DNA of 64,000 nt from Anastrepha obliqua (lineage: Eukaryota > Arthropoda > Insecta > Diptera > Tephritidae), in NCBI RefSeq assembly GCF_027943255.1, contig NC_072894.1:134903601-134967600 (forward strand). Direction: 5' to 3'. Numbering within the stretch: the stretch's first letter is position 1; each line of letters starts with the position of its first letter. The notes beneath the pieces are model-generated. The model was not told the origin of the DNA, searched no databases, and saw nothing but the letters and a program-made list of their open reading frames with translations. The position numbers were made by a program, and so were the translations under genes. Below are positions 40,790 through 61,440 of this stretch, one piece after another.

Positions 40790-40950
40790 AGTTGGTTTTG
40801 TTCCACAAATGGAGGGATCTACAACTTTATGCCGCACCCGAACGGCTGATAGATTTTTATGAGGAAACTTTTCATGGCAGAAATGCACTCGGAGGTTTGA
40901 CATTGCCCATTGATGGGCCACCGCATTTAGGAAAAACTTATTCTATCATT
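40790..40950 (-). repeat. SINE fragment (copy 1)
   Basis: The + strand sequence GTTCCACAAATGGAGGGATC, then TTTTTATGAGGAAACTTTTC, ATGGCAGAAATGCACTCGGA and GGTTTGACATTGCCC is the reverse complement of a family also found at 57780-57935. It is diverged and lacks the tRNA-like head. Confidence 0.65.
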
Positions 40951-41307
40951 TGCGGTTTCTGGTTTTTGGACTTTTTTCTAGTTATGAGTGAGTTAAAGAA
41001 ATGAGAAAGTTTAAGAAAAACAAGAGAAGTATTAAAAAAAATTAATGAAGTAGTAGTACAAAATAGCAAATGAAAGCTCCGGTGAAAGCACTGAGAGAAC
41101 TTAAACGTAAAATATGAAATTATTGAAATTCAGAAATTTGCTTTTATCAAATGGTTTTGTTTTTAATAAGGTCTTGAAAGCTTTAATAAAAATATAAACA
41201 AGTGGGACGTGTTTAAAACTTAAATGAATATGCAAGCGAAGATACTTGTTAAAATTGTCGCTTTAAATGAAAGCGCTCAACGAAAAATGGGAACGCAGCT
41301 TTGCAGT

Positions 41308-41510
41308 TTTGTGAAAGCTTTAGAAAAGCTTAAGCCACTTTTGAAAAGCGAACACAAGCAAATTAAAATTTTTGTTTCTTAAAAAAATATGTTTTTGTAA
41401 GACTATAGCGAAAGCTTCAGAAAAGCTTAAGCCACTTTTAAAAAGCGAACACAAGTAAATTAACATTTTTTTCTCAAAAAAAAAAAAAATAGTTTTTAAC
41501 AGACTGTACT
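41308..41510. repeat. Two-unit tandem duplication of about 97 bp
   Basis: GTGAAAGCTTTAGAAAAGCT with TAAGCCACTTTTGAAAAGCG is followed about 97 bases later by GCGAAAGCTTCAGAAAAGCT with TAAGCCACTTTTAAAAAGCG. Each is followed by AACACAAGxAAATTAA, a T/A run and a GACT end. The two units are very similar, so the duplication is fairly young. Confidence 0.8.
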
Positions 41511-43768
41511 GAAAGCGTCGCACACTTATCGCTCACATGCATCTGTTCTTTTTCGTATAAGCGAGTCTACTACATCTGCATATACTTAGCGTCACATTTT
41601 CGGCGCAAGTTTAAATAAATCGTTTGCAGCAGCCGAAGTTGAAAAATCGAATTTGCTTAATTTTGTGTGAAAATTAAAATCTTTTTAAAACTAAAAAAAC
41701 AAACACAAAACATTCAAAAAATTTATATATATTTTTATTTAAAAGTATGTATAATATTTTTCTTCTCATCAGCGAACATTTGTAAGATGCAAGTTGATTT
41801 ACTTTAAAACTTAACTAACTAAAAAAATAAACAAGAAAAATTATAAGTTCATTTCATTACAACGTCACATTGCATATACATAAATATGCACGTATGTATG
41901 TATGCATGTATGCGTGTATGTATGTATATATATATATAGTAGATATATAGGTTTTCAATATTGTATTTTATATGTATGTATGTACGTTTAATAAGGTTTT
42001 TGTGTGTGTGTGCTGGTGTTGTTTGCTTTCGTACGTATTTGCTGCTTTAAATTATAAATAGTTTTGCAAGAAATCATTACTTTGCTCATTAGGAAACATA
42101 TTTACTTAATTTTTTTTTTTTGCTTTGTAATAATTTAACAATTATAAATGCTTTTAAAATATAAAATAATAAAATTATATTATACAAAATCGAACTCGAA
42201 TTCATATACGTTTTTGTTTTTCCATTTAATACAAAAAATAAGGCATACAAATTTATTCACACTTAACGAAATTCTTGAATTATTTTTACAATACAAATTT
42301 TAAGTTTAAAAAATCTCTCTCATTTGCTGCCAGGGGAAAAACTTAGCGCACCCACACGAAAAAGTCTTTGAAATCACACGCTCGCTTGTCTGCAAAAGCG
42401 CGAACCTGTTTTTTGCGTATTAGTTTTTTTTTTTTGTTTGTTTAAATATTTGCAATATAGTTTTGGCCAACTCGTGTCACATGGCATTACCAGGTAATGC
42501 CTTACATCATCACTTCAACGCTTTGCATTGTTAACATATCGATTATGTATGTTTGCTGCTTTTATGGCACCTAACGAGTTATATTTCCCGTGAAATATGC
42601 GTACAAAAAATTAAAAATTTTCGCGCTTTTAGTAAGCAAGGAATTTGAGAAAAAAAACGTGCTAAGCACTTCCAATAAATTTTTCTTAAGGGGCATATTC
42701 AAAGTGACTTTTTCTAGTGTGGCTGCACGCTATAGGGAGTATACAAGTAAACACAGCATAAAATTACAAAACTTAAACAGCAATGAAAAAAATATTAAAT
42801 AATTTACAATTGGGAAGACATTTGCTTAAACGCATTTTTTCACGCTTTAAATAAGTATTTTTCAAATGTTTGTTAATAAATAAAAATTAAAACAAATAAA
42901 AGGAGTTAAAGGCATTTATCAAAATAAGGCATGAAAAATCAAATCACATTTTGCTGTGAAAAAATATTACATTAGTATTAGTTACGTGGTAATAAGAAAA
43001 ACTATTTTGCTTGCGCACAACGACGTTAACGAAAAAATTATAATTGCATACTCATTTGTGACAAACTAAGATGTATTTATAAAAAATTGTTTTTTTTTCT
43101 ATTTTTTTTAATAAAATAATATATCATACTTTTAATTTAAAATAAAGTATCAAGTTCAAGTTAAATTTAACATAAAGTAAGTCATTTTTTCGACACTTTC
43201 TTCATGCTCATCACTTTGCTGCAACACTCAGCTATGCTCAGCTGCCGCTGTTGCCGCTCTTTCTTCTCTTTGTTCTTCCTCTAGCGCGCCTTAGTACGAC
43301 TTCAACTTGCGCGCTCAAAATCTTACTTCATTTCTTAACGTACATATGTTTGTATGTATGCTTGCGAGTCGTTAACATAGTAAACCATAAAAGTATTAAA
43401 GTATTTCTTGTATGTCTACAATTATTTAAAAAATTTTTATATCACTTAAGCGAAAAACTATGCGAACGTATTTGCTTTTAAAACTAAATTTAATTAATTT
43501 TTTATCTTGCCTTGCCTTTTAAAACCAGTTTTTTAATACGAGTAGTGTAAGTTGAAGAAAACAAAAGGCATATGCGTATATATGCGAGCATGTGTGTGTA
43601 GGTGTGACTATTATTTGAACGTGTTTTTAATGCGATTGTTGGGAGAACAATAGAAATGAGGAAAAACCGAACTACACAATTCATAGTAGCTGTATGTGAT
43701 TTTCCGCTAAATAAAACTAGACGTCTACGATTAGATATCTAAGTAGCTGAAATGATTGAAGTACCACT
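41511..43768. other. Non-coding stretch
   Basis: AT-rich, with GTATGTAT-type repeats at 41880-42000. No gene or element was recognised. Confidence 0.55.
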
Positions 43769-44035
43769 CTGGCACACCCCAAGTAGCTTTAAAGCGCCGT
43801 TTTGATAGCGTTATGAATCCTCTAACAGACAGATATCTACAGCCAGCCAGAGCTGTTGAGGTAATGGGAAAGATTGATGCGATTTAGCTCGGCGCACTGC
43901 CCCAGGCAGTCGAAGAAAGTAGCACTCAGCGACACTAATCGTCTCCCTGCGAAACCCGGACATTTGCAGAGGCAGTGCTTAACAGTCTCCTGCTCTGAAA
44001 CGTCCTCACAGCCTCTGCAATGGGGGCTAAATAGT
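43769..44035 (-). mobile_element. Non-LTR tail fragment with Cys motif
   Basis: The - strand reads PHCRGCEDVSEQETVKHCLC then KCPGFAGRRLVSLSATFFDC, the terminal Cys/His motif and tail of an RNase H-bearing non-LTR protein. It is open for about 80 codons. Its downstream half is homologous to 8081-8225. Confidence 0.72.
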
Positions 44036-44279
44036 AAGCCTAGCTTTTTTTAGATACATTTTCTCAGATTTTAGATGAAACGATTTTTTGTCTAACTGGT
44101 AACTGGACCTTGAAGTCGGCTTCATCTCGTTTAATAAAAACCAGTAATTGTTTTTGTTTTAAACTCAGCAAATTTTTAGAGCTGCATGAGAATCGCAATA
44201 AAGACTTAACTATCGCAAATTTCATATTTTTATTCAAGTGCTAGTGCTGAGCTGGGCTGATACAAAAAAATTTCGATTC

Positions 44280-44420
44280 AATTTCCGGCGTTTACATTCT
44301 TTATTAGGTATTTGACCGAGCTTCTCTTCCAATTTTTGACGCACTTGTTAATCTAGTCCTACACGCGGAGGCGCCTACAGTTTTCCGCCGTCTAAACTGT
44401 CTTGGTAGAGATTTTTGGCT
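44280..44420 (-). repeat. SINE fragment (copy 2, strongly diverged)
   Basis: TATTTGACCGAGCTTCTCTT, CCAATTTTTGACGCAC and CGCCTACAGTTTTCCGCCG keep the order of the same family (GGCCGAGCTCC..., GGAGGGACCTACAG... in better copies). The match is weak over the first half. Confidence 0.45.
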
Positions 44421-44815
44421 TTGAAGTCATTCCGAGAAGAGAGCTGAGAACTACATTTTTTCATTGTGTGTGTTTACCTATAGTAGTTGAGTCAAGACAA
44501 TGCCGACTAAATATTCGTGGCCGACCGACTGTCTGCGACTTGTCATTAAGCAGAAGGGACTATAAGCAGCTAATTGGACTGATAACTTTCTATAAGCGAA
44601 GCACATGGAAAAGGTAGGCATTTCAGACAGTACACTCTGCCCAGCATGTGGAGAGGAGGATGAGACGGCGGACCACTTTCGGTGCCTCTTCCCGGCCTTC
44701 GCTCGAATCAGGCTTGAAGTCTTTGGCCCTGATGTGTTAAAAAACGACCACCGTATCTCCTTGGCACCACAAGATCTACTCAGATTTGTTCGGAGGCCGG
44801 GAAAGTTTTAAAGAG
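44420..44815 (+). mobile_element. Non-LTR tail fragment with Cys motif
   Basis: The + strand reads LSLSRRDYKQLIGLI, then, after a frame change near 44600, MEKVGISDSTLCPACGEEDE and TADHFRCLFPAFARIRLEVF, ending at a stop at 44809-44811. It is another subfamily of the same protein tail. It directly follows a SINE fragment at 44280-44420. Confidence 0.75.
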
Positions 44816-47071
44816 AAGAACAAGAAAGACTGGATGCAATGCTAGTTTGCACTAACACGTTCGAAATTATGTTAATTTGCTTGATATTTTGGAGCAGTTC
44901 GAGAAATTGCAATTTAAGAATCTTTTAACTAAATAATTATTTCTTAGTAACATATCAATATTGGCATTACAATCTGGGGCGGACCATTGCATCCTCGACT
45001 GCCCGCTTTCGCTCTATGTGGTGAGATTCTCATTTTACGTATGTCGCCTTTCTTGTTCACCTGGAGCTTTTGTTCCTTTGATATCAATGAAGACTTCACA
45101 AGTTTGATATGGTAAAATACGGTCATAAGAATGCATCCTTATTTATGCTCAGTACTACGCCTAAGTATATGAGTTGTTTCGTAGTATCAGGCCAGCTACT
45201 AGCCGTGTTTGTTGTCTGCGATCCATATGTTACTGACAAAACTAACCAATAAGGAAATCAGCTGTTCTCTAATCCGCGTAACAAGCGTCTGTCACGCTAC
45301 AATTTTCATCAGAATTAACTGCGCCGGTAAACCCGATTACGCCGCCGTCTGTCTAGGCTATTATAGTGTTTGTTTATGCCACAGATATCGCTTCGTCTTA
45401 GGCGCAATGCGGGGTTGAAGCCAAATTGCTATTAAAAAATTCGAACAGAGATCAATTCTAGGTAAGCAGTTAGTTTTCTTGCGGTCATGTGGACCTTGGG
45501 AATTTTGCTTTTAAGCTGGCCAAACATACTGGAAGAACTACATCGCCCAAAGGCATGTGAGATCGAGGTAATGCCGCTCAGCTGCTCACATACAACACCA
45601 CTTCTTGCACTTTTATTATTGGCATTTCGGTTTTTCCTTTTGTAAGCCTGTTTTTTTTTTTGATTCAATCAACTATTTCATTTTGTCTATTATTTGGTAA
45701 CGTAATTTCCGCTTGTATGAGTTTTTAACTGTTACCTTTTAAATGTATTCAATTTGTTTTTCCGTCTCTTAATATTTTGAAGGCGTTTAGAGTCCTTTTC
45801 GAAAAGACTGGCGCACGCCGTAAATGGCATGCTTTATTGTTGTTGTTATGGTTTAAACTACACATTATATGCAAGTATGTAAGTATGTAAGTCAGGCATA
45901 CAAATCAACGCATTTTACTCATAAATTTATGCTCATAAATGAATGTATGTGTGTGGGTGTGGCGCGAGTGGTGAAAATGTTTAAGAGTAGTTGGGTGTGT
46001 GAGCGTGTTTATATGAAAAATAATATTGTTTGTATGTATACATATAAGTAGTAGTAATGATAGAGAATTATAATAAAATTAAAAGCTACTTTTCACTTGC
46101 TCTGCTGTTACTTCACACGCTTTTATGCTTTAAACTTAGTTTTCGCTTACAAAATTAAAAATATTAGAAATTATAGTTACTTTATATATGTATATGTAGT
46201 AGTAATTACATATAAGCAGGCCCGTATAGGAGAAACATTTGCTTAGATTTTCATTGAATATATTTTGCATATTTGCAGCAATTTTCGTTAATATATCTTG
46301 CTGTTCAAAATAAAATTAAATCAAAAGTGGTTTACAATAGAAAAAAAACAAGTGTTCTGTTTGTCATTGCAGAATTGTTCGTTCACACAGTACGCACGGT
46401 CGTAAATATGTAGCGTTAAAAATAGTAGTATAAGTATAAAACGGTAATTGGTAGTGGTAGTATGTAGATACGCCTAATACACACAAGAATTGAGTGCTTT
46501 TTACGGTACAATTACTCAGACGCATTTTTTGTATTTTAGTTTACTTGCTTTTTGTGAATTTCTGATTTTCAAACTTCACTCCTCTTTGCCTTTTCATGCG
46601 TTACTGATTATTATAAATACACAACTAAGATTAAAATGTATTTTCTTTCGCATTTGAAACCATTCAACGTAAATGATAAGTATGTATGTACGCATGAGTT
46701 TGTGTGGTCGTATTTAAAAACAGAAGTAGGCGTGTACGCTTTGTTGGCTTAATTTGGCAACATTATACATACATACATATGCAGATATTGTATGTGTATG
46801 CGTGTGAATACAGTTTTGCGTAATCTAGCGAAATCAGCGCTCAACAGTGCACTCCACTGGAGTAACGGAAATTGCGTGAGTGACTGAGTAGGTGTTACAA
46901 TAATTTGCGTGTTTTTGCTGCTATTTGCGTAGTTTAGTAGGTGTACCGTTATTGCAAGTTAAATTTATTTTTAATTTTTTAGCATTATTCGCTTTTATGT
47001 GCTCATTTTAATTTATTTTCAATATTGTTTTTTTTTTAGTTTTTTTTAGTTGTTGTATTTTTGTTGGCTTC
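44816..47071. other. Probable 3' untranslated and downstream region of the zinc-finger gene
   Basis: This lies immediately downstream (- strand) of the last coding exon. AATAAA-type signals on the - strand (TTTATT on +) occur near 46965 and 47015, both plausible poly(A) sites. The remainder is AT-rich with GTATGTA repeats. A less AT-rich patch at about 44980-45420 is unidentified. Confidence 0.45.
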
Positions 47072-47123
47072 TCAGTTATATGTACTCAAATTCATCATAT
47101 AATTAGGCTGCTGCTTGATGACA

Positions 47124-47666
47124 TCATAGAGATCCGAATATTGAGTGTATGTGGGGATGTATAGGAATAGCGTGTGACAGTGTGTGTGGTGGTGGTGGTG
47201 GCGGTGGCTGCACTCCTAATGCGCCGCCGCCTCCTCCGCCGCTATGCGCTGGCGGCAGATGTGTTGGCGGTCCACAGATGCTCGCGCCGCCGCCCACATG
47301 TGAGGCCTGATGCGCCTGCACTGGATGATGCGCTACGGCTGCTGCAGCTGCTGCCGCCGCTGCTGCAGTGGCGCTGGGCAGCGGTGCTACTGGTGGCAAT
47401 GTTATGGAAAGTGTAACTGTTTGTGGCGGTGAAAGGCCATGTTGTGCATGCTGTTGTTGTTGCTGCTGCTGCTGCTGCTGCTGGTGTTGATGTTGCTGTT
47501 GTTGTTGCTGCTGCTGTTGGTGTTGCTGTGCCGCTGCGCTATTATTGCTTGCACTTGCCGTTGTGGGCACCACTACTCCGCCACTCTGCGCTGCCACATT
47601 GTTGGCTGCTGCTGCTGCCGCCACAGCTGCTGCGGCGGCTGCGGCTGCCGTCGTTGTGGTGGGATG
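47124..47666 (-). CDS. Possible stop-codon readthrough extension (180 codons)
   Basis: Directly after the TGA of the zinc-finger gene, the same frame stays open for 180 codons to the next TGA at 47126-47124. The content matches the upstream tail: Ala runs, a long Gln/His run that mixes CAA and CAG, Gly and Pro runs, and ordered pieces such as GVVVPTTASASNNSAAAQ and THLPPAHSGG. The Ala codons mix GCA, GCC, GCG and GCT. The TGA-C context is the leakiest stop context known in flies. Alternatives: a strain-specific nonsense change, an assembly error, or GC-rich 3' UTR that is open by chance. Confidence 0.6.
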   Translation of the reverse strand, partial: HPTTTTAAAAAAAAVAAAAAANNVAAQSGGVVVPTTASASNNSAAAQQHQQQQQQQQQHQHQQQQQQQQQQQHAQHGLSPPQTVTLSITLPPVAPLPSATAAAAAAAAAAVAHHPVQAHQASHVGGGASICGPPTHLPPAHSGGGGGGALGVQPPPPPPPHTLSHAIPIHPHIHSIFGSL

Positions 47667-56832
<9,166 letters not shown>

Positions 56833-56839
56833 ATCGCTG

Positions 56840-57779
56840 GAGGAAGAAGTGTGTGAGTAGTGAGTGCTTTGTGGCTGTTGCTGTTGCTCACTTTGTATCG
56901 ACTGGTGTATTCAGTTGAGGATTTGAAATGCGTAGAGGAGTTGCAAGGTTGTGCGATATATTCTACTCTTCTCGCTTCAGTAGCCGAGCAATTTTCAACT
57001 TTTCAACGGCTAACTATATTTTGTTGTAATTCAACTTGTTGCTGTTATTGCGCATTAAAGCTCATTTTGACCATTTTACGTATGAAGATGCTTTTGTTTT
57101 GACTCTCAAATTTATTTCTCTCAATCTTTCAGCGTTGTTTTACTGCTGTTTTAAATTATGCTCTTCATTATCTTATATTTTGCCTTTGATGTTCTCATTA
57201 CTCTCTTTCGCGAAAGCACTTAACTTTTCAATACTCCTGATTTGTGTGCTAAATTATTACATTTGTTGTTGTGGCTGTTTTCAAGGGGCTTCTCATGTTT
57301 TACTTTTATTGCAAATTTTTATTATCGTGATTTATTTCCTTTCTTCTTAATCTTTGACTTTTAACTGATGTTTATATTTATATTTATTTTATGTTTTAAT
57401 ATTTTATTTGCTTTTGTTTTTGCTTTTGCTAAAAATCTTTACTTTTAGTCCCAAATTGTATTTATATGTCTAAAGTTAAAATCTTTTTATTTTTGCTTAT
57501 AAAATATTTTCTCAAACTCTTTGATGTTCCTGGAATTCCAAACAGTTGGCCAGTTCGTAGTTGATGATGATGCAATGCAATGACCTTCTTTCGTGATTAC
57601 AATATTGTGCCTGAAAATATAAAAGTAGAGGATTGATGTAAGAAGAAAGAAATAAGCAAACAAAAAAAAATCAAAAATCACTTGAGTTAGTTTTATTTAT
57701 ATAAAAACATCTCCTCTTCACTTCGGAGAATATAAAAAAATTTTAAAAATAAAAATTAGTAATATGCGCGAGTAAACTT
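56840..57779 (-). other. Upstream intron and possible 5' exon of the zinc-finger gene
   Basis: The strong acceptor just before the start codon implies that transcription begins further upstream. A second acceptor-like site (TATATTTTCAG, 57612-57611) precedes a GC-richer, 40-codon open piece (57610-57487), a possible 5' exon. The T-rich + strand section at 57100-57480 shows nothing else. Confidence 0.4.
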
Positions 57780-57935
57780 CTGTTAGGCGTTTGGCCGATG
57801 GAGGGACCTACAGTTTTAAGCTGACTCCAAACGGCAAATGGTTTTTATGAGCAGCTTTTTCATAGCAGATGTAAAGGCTTGCCATTGCCGAGGGGCGACC
57901 GCTATTAGAAACAACTTTTTCTATTCGGCGGCTAG
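57780..57935 (-). repeat. SINE fragment (copy 3, best preserved)
   Basis: GCGTTTGGCCGATGGAGGGA, CCTACAGTTTTAAGCTGACT, ATGAGCAGCTTTTTCATAGC, AGGCTTGCCATTGCCGAGGG and GCGACCGCTATTAGAAAC follow each other. This is the reverse complement of the body of a tRNA-derived SINE that I recall from tephritids. It lies about 950 bases upstream of the zinc-finger start codon. Confidence 0.7.
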
Positions 57936-59159
57936 GAATACACGGACTAATTTGACATATCTCCGATTTTGTCAAATAGGTGACAGCACTTGAAGCGCGT
58001 TTTCCCCACTTTAATTTTTACAATGTTTAAAAACTGGAGGACAACATTGAAAAAAAATTGAGGGGCTAACTTAAACTAACCGAAGGGTTGTTTTTTGTGT
58101 ATTCTTTCCACTTCTACATATTTAAACTAAAACATTTCGAAACACCTTTTTAAACAACTTTTACAGCTAGTTAAAGGCGTTTTTTATAAAAAAAAATATT
58201 TTTTGTATGTACCTTTAAAAAATTGGAAAATTGCGATTTATTCGAGTGATTTGTTATTATTGTAGTTCGCATAGAAGACGCATTTTTTAAATTTAAAAGT
58301 TTTGCTTCAGCCATTAATTATGACGTTTTTGAGAGTTGACAAGGAAAAGTGATCATAAGTGCAGTATTACAATTTTTTTAATTCTTTAATAAGACTATTT
58401 TAATAAGACACAAAGTTGCTTCAAATAGGTATGAAAATACTCAAATAAGGACTTTTCAGGCACCGTCTATTATGAGCACTCATTTTTTGAAAGTAAAACT
58501 CTTTTAATTCGGCAGAATGGGTTTTTAAAAAATTATTAATTCAATTTTCCATCTCAAAATATTAATTAATGCACATTTTTTTCTTTTTTGTGTTTTTGTT
58601 TTCCTTTTTCACTCCTCTCGGGAGCATAGGGCCTCGACAAGAGTAAGTCTTGCATGGGTTTCGTTAAAATATTTTGACTTCTGACAGGGTAGGTGATTAG
58701 TCTGTCGCTAACAGTCCTAAGTAGTGTGAATGCCCACCTGTCGTTGCTTAGGAACAACGCCTTCTTACCGCTAGGAGCGCCATTTGCGTTTCATTTTTTT
58801 TTGGCAGAAGGATCGCACAGATGGTTGGGGACTTCGCATAATTAATTCACATAGTAATATTGAATTAACTTTTTCATCGTTTCTTTTCTTGTTAATTTTT
58901 TAGTTTTATTTTTGTTTTTGTTTTTTCTGTTTTTTATTATTTTTTATTTTAAGAACTATTTTGTCTCCTGGCAAAATTTAGATTACAGCACTTTTTGGGT
59001 TACGTATAATCTATGATTAACCAGGACTTAGTTTTTGTTTCTTTAGCCCTTTGAATATTCGAATAAGCGAATGAAACTCGTGAATATTCCAAACGAATTT
59101 CTCCAATACACTTATTGCAGGGCAGTAACATTTATTAAAGTTTTATACAAATTTCAATT

Positions 59160-59245
59160 TCATAGGTTGCAGTGGGATTTGAACAGGGGTACGCAGTACT
59201 CTTGAATGGTAGCTCAGCATGTTAACCGTGGCGCCACAGCGGCAA
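59160..59245 (-). repeat. tRNA-like SINE head
   Basis: The - strand has an A-box-like TGGCGCCACGG followed 50 bases later by a B-box-like TGTTCAAATCCC, in tRNA-like spacing. The flanks do not pair as an acceptor stem, so it is the RNA polymerase III promoter head of a SINE rather than a tRNA gene. Confidence 0.5.
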
Positions 59246-59584
59246 AGCATAGGGTTGCATTTCTTTAACGAGCACTAGAAAAGTGCTAAAACATAAAGTA
59301 TAAGAACACGGTAGAGAGAATGTAGAAGGTATGGCCAACATCAGGATTGCGTTGGTGATAAATGAGAACATCAGCGCAGCAGCTGCTATCTGAACAAGGA
59401 CTGATTGGGTCAAGGGCTACTTATCGCCCATTTACTTCAAAACTGTCTTAATCCAAAGAGAAAATGTTTAGATAAGTATGCAGAAATTACCATAAACACT
59501 TCGTTTATCCTGGCGATATCTATTAACAGTACCTGATTAGATGAAAATAAGTATTACTTTTAAATGAAAACTGAAATTAAATGA

Positions 59585-60055
59585 AATTACCGATGAATTG
59601 GCCAAATGCATATTAGTGGATATTCCACAGGTACCAGAGCCAATAATCGAAATCAGCTCAACAGGAACCATGAATTGGATCAGCGATTATGGATGCAGTT
59701 TACATAAAGAGTGATGGTTCATTCTAGAACGCTGCAGAACGCAAAGTGTTTTGTAACAAGCTCGAACAAAAAACTGTCGAACTTTCTTCTAAAAGTTGGT
59801 AGAAAAGAAGTTCGGTTGATGGTCGCTATTATTACAGAACGCAACCCATGGGGTGAGCATATGAACACCATTGGCGTCTTTGTTTCTATTATATCCTATC
59901 TCTTTCTCTCTGCCACTTCTCGCTTTTCCTCCTTGACTATCTACCCTTTTACTTTCCTGAGCTTTGAATACAATGGGCCTGAGTGTTTTAGGAGTTACCA
60001 ATCTCTCACTGTTTCTAGGCTCGCCTTTTCAAATTTCAACTTTAGAGCGGCATAG
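59585..60055 (+). mobile_element. Non-LTR tail, same family as 10380-12060
   Basis: Decayed + strand reading ITDELAKC, IIEISSTGTMNWISDYG, QNAKCFVTSSNKKLSNFLLK and RLMVAIITERNPWGEHMNTI matches the - strand copy (EIMNWISDYVG, FVTSPNRKLSNFLLKPG, RLMVGIITGHNPWGQHM) residue by residue. The 3' untranslated sequences also match, including CCTGAGTGTTTTAGGAG and CTTTTCAAATTTCAA, so the 3' end of the family is defined by these two copies. Confidence 0.8.
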
Positions 60056-60466
60056 TGAATTGAAAGCATTTCGGCAATGTCATCTTCCTATATTTGGTAC
60101 AATGCGCCAATTTTCTTGATTAAGCTCTTGAATGGCCTTATAGCCCTTGGACTAATTTGCCAGCAACAGTTCACTGGATCGCTTAGATCGCAGCACAAAC
60201 ATCATTTACGTACTATATTAAAAGTAATAATAATTTCCTTGCATTTGCTTGAAATTTCTTCAATAAATGTATCCATATAAGCCTGAAATTCACTGAACAC
60301 TTAATCCAAGTTTGCATTTTATTTTATAGTATACAATTCCTCTCGTCACCCATCGGCGTATTCTAGTCAATTAATCATTATAAAACAACACAACTTTCGA
60401 AGCAATAAATCACGATTTCGCGCAACGCTGGCAAACATGTAACCATAGAATTTTGCATGCTGTATA

Positions 60467-60482
60467 CACACACACACACACA
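60467..60482. repeat. AC microsatellite
   Basis: Seven to eight CA units within TATACACACACACACACACA. Confidence 0.9.
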
Positions 60483-60849
60483 TGTACACAACTCAGTCAC
60501 GATGTATGCGCATTGCAAATAAATACTGCATATAAAATTAAAGTAATGACAATTACTAAAGTCAAAAATGGTAAAACCACATACTTGATTTAATGCAGGC
60601 AGACATGAGACGGAGTTGAATTTAGATGTATAAAATTAGTTAGTATTTATAGGATAATATTCTATTATATATTATTAAAAAACATAAAAAAATAAAAAAA
60701 ATAGGAAAAGTCAATGGAAGCTATAAAATATTGTATATATATATTTGCTACAAATTTATTTAAAGTACCAATTTCTTAAAAAAACAGGGAGGCTAACGAT
60801 GAGAAAAAATGAAAAATAAATAGTGAAATAGAAAAAAAGTAAAAAAACA

Positions 60850-61440
60850 TGCCCCTGTTTGGCTTAATGGCTATGCCAATAGACAAAATTGTCGTATTTG
60901 GGCTGAAGAGCAACCCGAAGCCATTCCAGATTAGCCATTATATCCATTGAAAACAACAGTTTGTGCCGCTTGTGGGCTGGAAGAATCATTTTGATGCCGG
61001 AAATTGACACCCGCGTGAAATCTCTCGCTACATTCGGTTCCAACAAGATGGCGTTACTTGTCATACAGGCCGTGAAACAATGGATTTACGCGTCGTCATT
61101 TCGGTGAGCAATTTATCTCTCGCCTCGGACCAGTGAATTGGCCACCAAGATCGGATGATATCAAGCCCTTGAACCTTTATTTGTGGGATTGTGTGGGTAT
61201 GTAAAGTCTAAATACTTTGTAGATAAACGAAACCAGGTTCGATTGAGGCATTGGAAACCAATGTTACTAAAATTATTCACGAGATACCAACCCAAGTTCT
61301 CCAGTGAGTCATTCAAAATTGGTATATACGGATGGGCAAACATTTGAGAGGAATTATCTTTAAAAAACAAATGTCATAAATGGTTGTTCACAAAAATAAT
61401 AAAAATTGCCCAATCAATTTGAATTTTAGTTGTTTTATTT
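60850..61440 (+). mobile_element. Decayed Tc1/mariner-type transposase copy
   Basis: The + strand in several frames shows LNGYANRQNCRIWAEEQPEA, then RFQQDGVTCHTGRETMDL, then a degraded PLDYFLWG-like region and a C-terminal NQCYxNYSRDTNPSS-like remnant. It is related to, but a different member from, the copy at 52709-53519. Stops and frameshifts are numerous. I could not define its terminal repeats. Confidence 0.7.

Noticed and set aside
58560..58800. GC-richer segment with a 63-codon - strand frame (LLSRPYAPERSEKGK)
   Set aside because: It feels like a familiar dispersed-repeat end, but I could not tie it to a family or to another copy in the window.
59160..59245. tRNA gene on the - strand
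   Set aside because: A- and B-box-like words are present, but no acceptor stem pairs and no normal anticodon arm is evident. It fits a SINE head better.
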